Part shown: one piece after another, positions 7,788-15,690 of the stretch | Layout of the letters: each line of letters starts with the position of its first letter | How positions within the stretch are numbered: the stretch's first letter is position 1 | NCBI RefSeq assembly: GCF_051297175.1 | Contig: NZ_JBINNY010000001.1 | Coordinates: 3,658,001 to 3,722,000 of the forward strand | DNA length: 64,000 bases | Direction of reading: 5' to 3' | From: Dryocola sp051297175 | GTDB lineage: Bacteria > Pseudomonadota > Gammaproteobacteria > Enterobacterales > Enterobacteriaceae | The notes under the pieces: generated by a model | Told to the model about the DNA's origin: nothing | Databases searched by the model: none | What the model saw: the letters and a program-made list of their open reading frames with translations, nothing else | Translations under genes and position numbers: made by a program

Positions 7788-8735
7788 TTATCTCATAGCC
7801 TGTAATTTTGATATATAGCGTTCGCCTGCATCGGGAGAGATACACATAATTCTCGAGTTTTCTCTTTCCTGCAAAAGACGCATAGCCACAGCTATCACAG
7901 CTCTACTAGATAACCCAACATCAAGAACATACTTTTGACGAAGGTGATCACAAACAGAAAATGCCTCACTATCCGTTACTGTATATAATTTATCTGCAGC
8001 AGTGCGGTTTAGTATTCCCGGTATAAAATTAGAACCCACCCCCTCTATTTTCCATGCTGATGGGAAGTACTCTCCTTCATTAAAATATGATTGATATATC
8101 GATCCAACCGGATCGGCGACAACAAACGTAGCTTTACTACCTTTTTCGTGAAAATATTTTTTTATGCCCATTAATGTTCCGCCAGAACCTACACCACATA
8201 TTATAGTGTCAGCTTCACTTCCTCCTTGCTGCCAAAGTTCAGGTGCGGTACCCAAGTAATGAGCCATAGTGTTGGAAGAGTTATAAAACTGGTCACAAAA
8301 GAAGCGCCCATTTTGTTGCGAATATCGACGGGCTACATTTACATAGTGTTCAGCAGAGTCGCAGGGCGTTTCTGATGACATAATAATGACATTAGCGCCA
8401 TAATATTTAAGTAACGCTAGTTTTTCTCTGCTGATCTTATCGTGGGTAATAATTGTAACCTTGTAACCCTTACATCGACCGATCCATGCAATACCAATTC
8501 CCGTATTCCCCGAAGTGGCCTCAACCAGTTCATCACCTGGCTTTATCGAATTATTATTTTCTGCATCAATAATTATCTTCAATGCTGTGCGATCTTTAAT
8601 TGAGCCGCCGGGATTGTAGGATTCAAGCTTAACTCTAACATCTGCTCTTGGATAAATATCCTCGAGTATATGTACTACAGGCGTATTACCAATTAAAGAC
8701 AACGTGTCGTTATGGTCTTTTTTCTCCACTAGCAT
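7788..8735 (-). CDS. cystathionine-beta-synthase-like PLP enzyme (beta-replacement)
   Basis: I chose the ATG at 8733-8735, preceded by AGGAAGAG, giving 315 residues. A 22-codon upstream extension exists but has no ribosome site and runs into the promoter. Fold-type II motifs are present: K47 in NPGGSIKDR, TSGNTG (74-79) and phosphate loop GVGSGGT (181-187). ADPVGSIY (208-215) and IEGVGSNFIP (230-239) match the CBS subgroup better than CysK. There is no heme-binding N-terminus and no regulatory CBS domains. Such enzymes replace the beta-substituent of serine or an activated serine by a thiol, amine or other nucleophile. It is the first gene of the islet operon and so probably makes the amino-acid backbone. 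Confidence 0.87.
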   Translation of the reverse strand: MLVEKKDHNDTLSLIGNTPVVHILEDIYPRADVRVKLESYNPGGSIKDRTALKIIIDAENNNSIKPGDELVEATSGNTGIGIAWIGRCKGYKVTIITHDKISREKLALLKYYGANVIIMSSETPCDSAEHYVNVARRYSQQNGRFFCDQFYNSSNTMAHYLGTAPELWQQGGSEADTIICGVGSGGTLMGIKKYFHEKGSKATFVVADPVGSIYQSYFNEGEYFPSAWKIEGVGSNFIPGILNRTAADKLYTVTDSEAFSVCDHLRQKYVLDVGLSSRAVIAVAMRLLQERENSRIMCISPDAGERYISKLQAMR

Positions 8736-8769
8736 CTTATCTCTTCCTAATCCTTTAGTGATGATTAAG

Positions 8770-8798
8770 ATATAACGACAACTTAAATTTTCAGTCAA
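8770..8798 (-). promoter_or_regulatory. probable sigma-70 promoter of the islet operon
   Basis: Read on the minus strand, -35 TTGACT (8793-8798) and -10 TTATAT (8770-8775) are separated by exactly 17 bp. They lie about 30 bp upstream of the CBS-like start codon, giving a short leader. No operator palindrome is evident, so expression could be constitutive. Confidence 0.65.
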
Positions 8799-9123
8799 TG
8801 AGACAATAACGCCTAAAAATAACGCGATAAATTTATAACAGTTGAATAATTTAAAAAATCAGCCTAATAATCCAAGATATATGCATGCCATGGTGTTTTT
8901 AACCATAAAAAAAAGAAAAACAGTCAGATAAACATACTAATAAAATAAAACCAATAATAAGACACTCTAATATCTTGCGAGCGCCACCTGTAATAACGCC
9001 CGAAAGAGGAATATATCAATATATATGCCTTAGCAATACCAAAAGACAATCAATCTACACGACAAATACAATAAGAGAATGAACATTTACTTCGTTGGCT
9101 CAAATATAACCGTGATTTTTAGA
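8799..9123. other. AT-rich noncoding right end of islet
   Basis: About 325 bases have no credible reading frame. They are rich in A/T tracts (AAAAAAAAGAAAAA near 8908) and include a short palindromic patch ATATATCAATATATAT (about 9011-9026). Such tracts are typical H-NS targets, so silencing of the operon is possible. No recombination gene remnant is visible. Confidence 0.5.
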
Positions 9124-9180
9124 GGAGTGGTTCGCAACGGACGAGCGCTGGCTGGCGACGCTGCGGCGAGCGTGAGCCAG
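9124..9180 (+). repeat. 57-bp direct repeat, right copy (island boundary)
   Basis: Exact copy of 4869-4925. It carries the last 17 codons and stop of the LysR gene without the rest of that gene. The sequence after it leads directly to the ybdK ribosome site, so this is likely the original junction between the LysR gene and ybdK before the islet was added. Confidence 0.95.
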
Positions 9181-9223
9181 CTATACTGGTGACAGGAAAC
9201 CCTCCGTAATAAAGGACAGCGCC

Positions 9224-10342
9224 ATGCCCCTGACACCTTTTGAGCATTCCGACCCGTATACGCTCGGCGTTGAGCTGGAAATGCAGATCGTAAGCCCGCC
9301 GACTTACGACCTGAGTCAGGACTCGTCGCGCCTGATAAAAGATCTCAAGGGGCGCGTCAGCGTCGGGGAAGTCAAACACGACATCACCGAAAGTATGCTG
9401 GAGATCGCAACCGGCGTGTGCAAAAACCTCGACGAAGCCAGCACCCAGCTTCACGACCTGCGCCACCGCGTGCTGCAGGCCGCCGGTAATCACCACCTGG
9501 CGATCTGCGGCGGCGGCACGCACCCGTGGCAGAAATGGCAGCGGCAGGAGGTTTGCCAGAGCGAACGCTACAACCGCACGCTTGAGCTGTTCGGCTACCT
9601 GATGAAAGAGGCCACGGTGTTCGGCCAGCACGTCCACGTCGGCTGCGCCAGCCCGGAAGATGCGATTTATCTGCTGCACGGCCTGTCGCGCTTCGTGCCG
9701 CACTTCATCGCGCTGGCGGCCTCCTCCCCTTATATTCAGGGCTTCGACACCACCTACGCCTCATCGCGGCTGAACATCTTTTCGGCCTTCCCGGATAACG
9801 GCCCCGCGCCCTTTGTCGGCGACTGGCATGAGTTTGAATGGATGTACCAGCGTCTGGAAACCAGCGGCATCGTGGAATCCGTGAAGGATCTGCACTGGGA
9901 TATTCGCCCCAGCCCGAAGTTCGGCACCGTCGAGGTGCGGGTGATGGACACGCCGCTGACGCTTTCCCGAGCGGTCAACGTCGCCGGGTTTATCCAGGCG
10001 CTGGCCCACTGGCTGCTGACGGAACGCCCGTTCGTGCCGCGTTCGGAAGACTATCTGCTCTATCGCTTTAACCGTTTCCAGGCCTGTCGCTTCGGGCTGG
10101 AAGGCAGGTTAACCGACGTGCGCACCGGCGAGCAGCGCACCCTCGCCGAAGACATTCTGCCGCTGCTCGATACGCTGGCCCCCTACGCGGACGAGCTAAA
10201 ATGCAGCGATGCGCTGGACGATATCAGCGGCTACGTGCGGAAAAACGAAAGCGACACCCGGCAGATTCGCGAGTTTATTCTCAGCGGCGGGCTGCTAACG
10301 GAGCTGGTGAAAGAGCACTGCGAGATGTGGGCGGCGAAGTGA
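9224..10342 (+). CDS. ybdK: YbdK, carboxylate-amine ligase (GCS2 family)
   Basis: The 372-residue protein matches E. coli YbdK in length and throughout (start MPLTPFEHSDPYTLGVELEMQIV; end EHCEMWAAK). It is a soluble enzyme of the glutamate-cysteine ligase GCS2 family with weak gamma-glutamylcysteine synthetase activity; its physiological substrate is unknown. The conserved ATP/Mg-binding stretches GVELEMQ, HVHVGC and EVRVMDTP are present. AAAGGA precedes the start. The gene is immediately downstream of the islet's right repeat and is separated from ybdJ, its usual neighbour. Confidence 0.95.
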   Translation: MPLTPFEHSDPYTLGVELEMQIVSPPTYDLSQDSSRLIKDLKGRVSVGEVKHDITESMLEIATGVCKNLDEASTQLHDLRHRVLQAAGNHHLAICGGGTHPWQKWQRQEVCQSERYNRTLELFGYLMKEATVFGQHVHVGCASPEDAIYLLHGLSRFVPHFIALAASSPYIQGFDTTYASSRLNIFSAFPDNGPAPFVGDWHEFEWMYQRLETSGIVESVKDLHWDIRPSPKFGTVEVRVMDTPLTLSRAVNVAGFIQALAHWLLTERPFVPRSEDYLLYRFNRFQACRFGLEGRLTDVRTGEQRTLAEDILPLLDTLAPYADELKCSDALDDISGYVRKNESDTRQIREFILSGGLLTELVKEHCEMWAAK

Positions 10343-10364
10343 CGCGTTGCGCCTGTTGCTAAAT

Positions 10365-10640
10365 GTCGGATGGCGCTAACGCTTATCCGACCTACGGATG
10401 AGGCGCGGTGAATTTTGTCGGATGGCGCTGCGCTTATCCGACCTACGGATGCGGCGCGATGAATTTTGTCGGATGGCGCTAACGCTTATCCGACCTACGG
10501 AGCCTGGATTTGTAGGGTGGGTAAGCGCAAGCGCCACCCACCACAATTGTTTGATGGCGCTTGCGCTTATCAAACCTACGCTAATTCCGACCTACGCGTC
10601 CTGGATTTGTAGGGCGGGCAAATGCGGTGCCGCCCGCCGA
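10365..10640. repeat. REP/BIME cluster between ybdK and fdnG
   Basis: Three direct copies of GTCGGATGGCGCT..CGCTTATCCGACCTAC start at 10365, 10417 and 10468 (period 51-52 bp). They are followed by inverted and diverged units (10517-10640), the last being a GGCGGGC / GCCCGCC palindrome. The rest of this ~490-bp gap holds the fdn regulatory region and no gene. Confidence 0.85.
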
Positions 10641-10714
10641 TTCCATATCGCACAACTTATACCCACCCGGCAAAAACCTTATCCCAATAATGGTTATTAA
10701 TCATTCAGCTAACC

Positions 10715-10730
10715 TACCCATTAAGAGGTG
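10715..10730 (+). promoter_or_regulatory. candidate NarL 7-2-7 site for fdnGHI
   Basis: TACCCAT-TA-AGAGGTG is a two-heptamer arrangement of the NarL type (TACYYMT and its inverse). It lies about 88 bp upstream of the likely transcription start, close to the -105 NarL site known in E. coli fdnG. It would give nitrate induction. Confidence 0.6.
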
Positions 10731-10754
10731 TTTCTCTACCCAATCCTTAGCGAC

Positions 10755-10768
10755 TTGATTTCACTCAA
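10755..10768 (+). promoter_or_regulatory. candidate FNR site for fdnGHI
   Basis: TTGATTTCACTCAA matches TTGAT-N4-ATCAA at nine of ten consensus bases. If centred near -42, transcription would begin near 10803, with a TATTTT -10 element at 10790-10795. This fits anaerobic activation as in E. coli fdnG. Confidence 0.65.
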
Positions 10769-10830
10769 TATACCACCCGCCTCAGTTGTTATTTTCGCCG
10801 CCGTAAATACGTCATAACAATGAGGTTACG

Positions 10831-13800
10831 ATGGACGTCAGTCGCAGAAAGTTTTTTAAAATCTGTGCCGGCGGAATGGCAGGAACGACAGCGGCCATGC
10901 TGGGCTTTGCCCCGACCGCTGCGCTTGCGGAGGTGCGCAACTACAAGCTGCTGCGCGCCAAAGAAACCCGCAATACCTGTACCTACTGTTCCGTGGGATG
11001 TGGATTGTTGATGTACAGCCTGGGTGACGGCGCAAAGAACGCCAAATCCACTATTTTCCATATTGAAGGCGACCCGGATCACCCGGTCAGCCGCGGCGCG
11101 CTCTGCCCGAAAGGGGCTGGCCTGCTGGACTATATCCACAGCGACACCCGCCTGCGCTACCCGGAATACCGTGCGCCAGGCTCCGATAAGTGGCAGCGCA
11201 TCAGCTGGGATGACGCATTTGAGCGCATCGCCCGCCTGATGAAGGACGACCGCGACGCGAACTTCGTTGAGAAAAACGAGCAGAACGTCACGGTGAACCG
11301 CTGGCTCTCCACCGGCATGCTGTGCGCGTCGGCGGCCAGCAATGAAACCGGCATGTTGACCCAAAAATTTGCCCGCTCGCTGGGCATGCTGGCAGTTGAT
11401 AACCAGGCGCGCGTCTGACACGGACCAACGGTAGCAAGTCTTGCTCCAACATTTGGTCGCGGTGCGATGACCAACCACTGGGTTGATATCAAAAACGCCA
11501 ACGTTGTGATGGTGATGGGCGGCAACGCCGCTGAAGCGCATCCGGTGGGATTCCGCTGGGCGATGGAAGCCAAAAACAACAACGACGCCACGCTTATCGT
11601 GGTCGATCCGCGCTTTACCCGCACCGCATCGGTTGCGGATATCTACGCGCCGATCCGCTCCGGCACCGACATTACCTTCCTGTCGGGCGTTATCCTCTAC
11701 CTGATTTCCAACAACAAAATCAACGCCGAATACGTCAAGCATTACACCAACGCCTCGCTGCTGGTGCGCGACGACTTCAGCTTTGATGACGGCCTGTTCA
11801 GCGGCTACGACGCCGACAAACGTCAATACGACAAAACCACCTGGAACTATCAGTTCGACGAGAACGGTTTTGCGAAGCGCGACGAAACGCTCCAACATCC
11901 GCGCTGCGTGTGGAACCTGCTCAAAGAGCACGTTTCCCGCTACACGCCGGACGTTGTGGAACACATCTGCGGCACCCCGCAGGCGGACTTCGTCAAGGTG
12001 TGCGAAGTGCTCGCCTCAACCAGCGCCGCGGATCGTACAACCACCTTCCTCTATGCGCTGGGCTGGACGCAGCACACCGTGGGCGCGCAGAACATCCGCA
12101 CCATGGCGATGATCCAGCTGCTGCTCGGCAACATGGGCATGGCGGGCGGCGGCGTAAATGCCCTGCGCGGCCACTCCAACATTCAGGGTCTGACCGACAT
12201 CGGCCTGCTGTCCACCAGCCTGCCGGGCTACCTGACGCTGCCGTCAGAAAAGCAAACGGATCTGCAAACCTATCTGGCGGCCAACACGCCAAAAGCCACG
12301 CTGCCGGGCCAGGTGAACTACTGGGGCAACTATCCGAAGTTCTTCGTAAGCCTGATGAAGGCGTTCTACGGCGACGATGCCACCCGTGAAAACAACTGGG
12401 GCTTCGACTGGCTGCCGAAGTGGGATCAGTCCTACGACGTGCTGAAGTATTTCGACATGATGGACCGCAACAAGGTAACCGGCTACATCTGTCAGGGCTT
12501 CAACCCGGTGGCGTCCTTCCCGGACAAAAACAAGGTTGTCGCAAGCCTCAGCAAGCTGAAATACCTGGTGATTATCGATCCGTTAGTGACCGAAACCTCC
12601 AACTTCTGGCAGAACCACGGCGAGATGAACGACGTCGATCCGGCGAATATTCAGACCGAAGTCTTCCGCCTGCCGTCCACCTGCTTTGCGGAAGAAGACG
12701 GCTCCATTGCCAACTCCGGCCGCTGGCTACAGTGGCACTGGAAAGGCGCGGACGCACCGGGCGAAGCGCGCAACGACGGCGAGATCCTCGCGGGCCTCTA
12801 CCATCGCATGCGCGAAATGTACCGCGCAGAAGGCGGTAAAGGTGCCGAACCGCTGCTGAAAATGGGCTGGCATTACGACATGCCGGATAGTCCGGAGTCC
12901 GAGGAGGTCGCCAAAGAGAGCAACGGCTACGCGCTCGAAGATCTCTACGATCCGAACGGCAACCTGCTGGCGAAAAAAGGCCAGCTGCTGGATTCGTTTG
13001 CGCTTCTGCGCGACGACGGCACCACCGCCTCCGCCTGCTGGATCTACGCCGGAAGCTGGACGTCGAAAGGCAACCAGATGGCGAATCGCGATAACGCAGA
13101 TCCGTCTGGCCTTGGCAACACGCTGGGCTGGGCCTGGGCGTGGCCGATGAACCGCCGCATCATTTACAACCGCGCTTCCGCCGATCCGCAGGGTAAACCG
13201 TGGGACGCTAAGCGCATGTTGATCAAATGGAACGGCGCGAAGTGGGTCGGCAACGATATTCCGGACTACAACACCGCGCCTCCGGGCAGCGGCGTCGGGC
13301 CGTTTATCATGCAGCCGGAGGGCTTAGGCCGCCTGTTTGCCATCGACAAAATGGCCGAAGGGCCGTTCCCGGAGCACTACGAGCCGTTCGAAACGCCGCT
13401 GGGCACCAACCCGCTGCACCCGAACGTTGTCTCGAACCCGGCGGCGCGCCTGTACGAAGCCGACGCGAAGCGCATGGGCAAGCGCGAACAGTTCCCATAC
13501 GTGGGCACCACGTACCGCCTGACCGAGCACTTCCACACCTGGACCAAGCACTCGCGGCTCAACGCCATCGTGCAGCCGGAACAGTTCGTGGAAATCAGCG
13601 AGAAGCTGGCGCAGGCCAAGGGCATCGCCAACGGCGACCGTGTGAAGGTCAGCAGCAAGCGCGGGTTTATTCGCGCGGTGGCGGTGGTTACCCAGCGCGT
13701 GCGCACGCTGAACGCGGGCGGCCAGGAGGTGGAAACCATCGGTATTCCGCTGCACTGGGGCTTTGAGGGCACGGCGCGCAAGGGCTACCTCGCGAACACC

Positions 13801-13878
13801 CTTACGCCGTCGGTCGGCGACGCCAACTCGCAGACGCCGGAGTACAAGGCGTTTCTGGTCAACATTGAGAAGGCGTAA
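10831..13878 (+). CDS. fdnG: formate dehydrogenase-N alpha subunit (selenocysteine, molybdenum)
   Basis: One gene of 1,015 residues is read through an in-frame TGA at 11416-11418 (Sec196, context QARV-U-HGPTVAS), as in E. coli FdnG. The N-terminus is a twin-arginine signal (SRRKFFK) for export to the periplasm. A [4Fe-4S] cluster motif follows (CTYCSVGCG, with a later Cys in ALCPKG), then the molybdopterin guanine dinucleotide domains. It oxidises formate to CO2 and passes electrons to FdnH. Frame and similarity continue without a break to IEKA at the end. Automatic callers that stop at TGA would split it. FdnG rather than FdoG is preferred from overall likeness and the FNR/NarL-type upstream region. 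Confidence 0.96.
11416..11458 (+). promoter_or_regulatory. SECIS region for UGA-Sec196 of fdnG
   Basis: Directly after the TGA codon a small hairpin can form (11430-11447, GTAGCAAG-TC-TTGCT core). Bacterial SECIS elements sit immediately 3' of the UGA and bind SelB. The position and conserved sequence support recoding rather than termination. Confidence 0.75.
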
Positions 13879-13889
13879 GGAGCGAACTC

Positions 13890-14774
13890 ATGTCCATGCA
13901 ATCTCAGGATATTATTAAGCGCTCGGCAACCAACGCCATGACGCCACCGCCCCAGGCGCGTGACTACAGGGAAGAGGTCGCCAAGCTCATCGATGTGTCC
14001 AACTGTATTGGCTGCAAAGCCTGTCAGGTCGCCTGCTCGGAGTGGAACGACATCCGCGACGAGGTGGGCCACTGCGTCGGGGTGTACGACAACCCCGCCG
14101 ACCTGAGCGCCAAATCCTGGACGCTGATGCGCTTTAGCGAAACGACGCAAAACGGCAGGCTGGAGTGGCTTATCCGCAAGGATGGCTGCATGCACTGCGC
14201 GGACCCAGGCTGCCTGAAGGCCTGCCCGTCCGCCGGGGCGATTATTCAGTACGCCAACGGCATCGTTGATTTTCAGTCGGAACACTGTATCGGCTGCGGC
14301 TACTGCATTGCCGGCTGCCCGTTCAACATTCCGCGCCTGAACAAAGACGATAACCGCGTCTACAAATGCACCCTGTGCGTTGACCGCGTAAGCGTGGGCC
14401 AGGAACCGGCCTGCGTGAAAACCTGCCCAACCGGTGCCATCCACTTTGGCACAAAGAAGGAGATGCTCGAGGTCGCCGACGAACGCGTCGGCAAGCTGAA
14501 AAAGCGCGGCTACGAGCACGCGGGCGTCTACAACCCGCAGGGCGTGGGCGGCACGCACGTGATGTACGTTCTGCATCACGCCGACCAGCCGGAGCTGTAC
14601 CACAACCTGCCAAAAGACCCGCAGATCGATACGCCAATCAGCCTGTGGAAAGGCTTGCTCAAACCGCTGTCGGCGGCGGGCTTTATCGCCACCTTTGCCG
14701 GGCTGATTTTCCACTACGTGGGCGTTGGGCCGAACGAAGAGGTGGATGAAGACGAGGAGGAACATCATGACTAA
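13890..14774 (+). CDS. fdnH: formate dehydrogenase-N beta subunit (iron-sulfur)
   Basis: The 294-residue protein equals the E. coli FdnH length. Four clusters of cysteines for [4Fe-4S] centres are visible, for example CIGCKACQVAC (about 39-49), CMHCADPGCLKAC, CIGCGYCIAGC and a CTLC...CVKTC pair. A single C-terminal membrane helix (AAGFIATFAGLIFHYVGVG) anchors it on the periplasmic face. It relays electrons from FdnG to the heme b subunit. It lies 11 nt after fdnG, with GGAG before the start, and overlaps fdnI. Confidence 0.96.
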   Translation: MSMQSQDIIKRSATNAMTPPPQARDYREEVAKLIDVSNCIGCKACQVACSEWNDIRDEVGHCVGVYDNPADLSAKSWTLMRFSETTQNGRLEWLIRKDGCMHCADPGCLKACPSAGAIIQYANGIVDFQSEHCIGCGYCIAGCPFNIPRLNKDDNRVYKCTLCVDRVSVGQEPACVKTCPTGAIHFGTKKEMLEVADERVGKLKKRGYEHAGVYNPQGVGGTHVMYVLHHADQPELYHNLPKDPQIDTPISLWKGLLKPLSAAGFIATFAGLIFHYVGVGPNEEVDEDEEEHHD

Positions 14775-15423
14775 GCAGAGCAAGATGATTGTCAGGACGA
14801 AATTTATCGACCGCGCCTGTCACTGGACGGTGGTCATTTGCTTCTTCCTGGTGTCGCTCTCCGGCATCGCGCTGTTCTTCCCGACGCTGCAATGGCTGAC
14901 GGAAACCTTCGGCACGCCGCAGATGGGCCGCATCCTGCACCCGTTCTTCGGCGTGCTGATCTTCGTGGCGCTGATGTTTATGTTCGTGCGCTTCGTGCAT
15001 CACAACATTCCCGATAAACACGATATTCCGTGGGTAAAAGGCATTGTTGAGGTGCTCAAAGGCAACGAGCACAAGGTGGCGAAGGTTGGCAAATATAACG
15101 CCGGTCAAAAGATGATGTTCTGGACCATCATGAGCATGATTTTCGTGCTGCTGGTGACCGGCGTCATCATCTGGCGTCCGTACTTTGCCGACTTCTTCCC
15201 GATGAAGCTCGTGCGCTACAGCCTGCTCATCCACGCCACCACGGCGATTATTTTGATCCATGCCATCCTCATCCATATGTATATGGCGTTCTGGGTGAAA
15301 GGCTCAATTAAGGGCATGATCGTCGGCAAAGTCAGCCGCCGCTGGGCGAAGAAGCACCACCCGCGCTGGTATCGTGAAGTGGAAGCGGTAGAAGCGAAAA
15401 AAGAAAGTACCGAAGGATTGTAA
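14767..15423 (+). CDS. fdnI: formate dehydrogenase-N gamma subunit (cytochrome b556)
   Basis: The start is the ATG at 14767, preceded by GAGGAA, overlapping the fdnH stop by 8 nt. The resulting 218 residues match E. coli FdnI (217). Four membrane helices are seen with heme-ligand histidines (RACHWTVV, LHPFFG, LIHATTA, ILIHMYM). It passes electrons to menaquinone on the cytoplasmic side, completing a proton-motive redox loop with nitrate reductase. The frame is open further upstream, but those codons belong to fdnH. Confidence 0.95.
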   Translation: MTKQSKMIVRTKFIDRACHWTVVICFFLVSLSGIALFFPTLQWLTETFGTPQMGRILHPFFGVLIFVALMFMFVRFVHHNIPDKHDIPWVKGIVEVLKGNEHKVAKVGKYNAGQKMMFWTIMSMIFVLLVTGVIIWRPYFADFFPMKLVRYSLLIHATTAIILIHAILIHMYMAFWVKGSIKGMIVGKVSRRWAKKHHPRWYREVEAVEAKKESTEGL

Positions 15424-15428
15424 TAATT

Positions 15429-15463
15429 AAAAGGTGAACGATTACCCGGATCGTTCACCTTTA
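15429..15463 (+). terminator. intrinsic terminator of fdnGHI
   Basis: The stem AAAGGTGAACGAT / ATCGTTCACCTTT is 13 bp with a 7-nt loop and lies 5 bp after the fdnI stop. A short TTA tail follows. The next ~225 bp to the T1SS operon are AT-rich with no gene. Confidence 0.85.
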
Positions 15464-15690
15464 TTAACATTCATTTTCCAGCTCTGGAAGCTATTTCGCA
15501 AAAACGCCTTAAGAACGTCCATTTAATTTATTTTAACTTGCCTCCAATTATTCTTTCCCGTAAATTCCGCGCAGCCTCACCCCCGTTAATAATTCATAAA
15601 ATAAATATCAAAAGAACAACGCATCATTTAATTAAACACCCTAAACCTTTTTCATTCTTAATTTATATATTTAAGTAATAGAAATTTAAT

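Larger units (their letters stand above)
4926..9123. mobile_element. AT-rich genomic islet between direct repeats, four-gene operon
   Basis: The 4.2-kb block lies between perfect 57-bp repeats. It is strikingly AT-rich compared with the flanking LysR and ybdK genes and uses AT-rich codons (many TTA, ATA, AAT). It contains only the CBS-like, decarboxylase, exporter and AlaX-like genes plus a noncoding end. There is no integrase, transposase or terminal inverted repeat that I can see. The repeat structure suggests site-specific or homologous insertion at the 3' end of the LysR gene. Mobility functions may have been supplied in trans or lost. Confidence 0.75.

Noticed and set aside
4982..8735. 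Idea that the islet is a staphyloferrin-B-like siderophore cluster (SbnA/SbnH analogues)
   Set aside because: There is no NIS synthetase, SbnB-type dehydrogenase or siderophore receptor. The exporter is LysO-like and an editing protein is present, which fits an amino acid better.
11416..11418. In-frame TGA that would end a 195-residue protein and start a second gene at 11467
   Set aside because: Position, flanking sequence and the downstream hairpin match the selenocysteine codon of FdnG. Both halves are one conserved enzyme.
11993..12389. Open frames on both strands inside fdnG
   Set aside because: High third-position GC opens shadow frames. They lack family similarity and lie wholly within fdnG.
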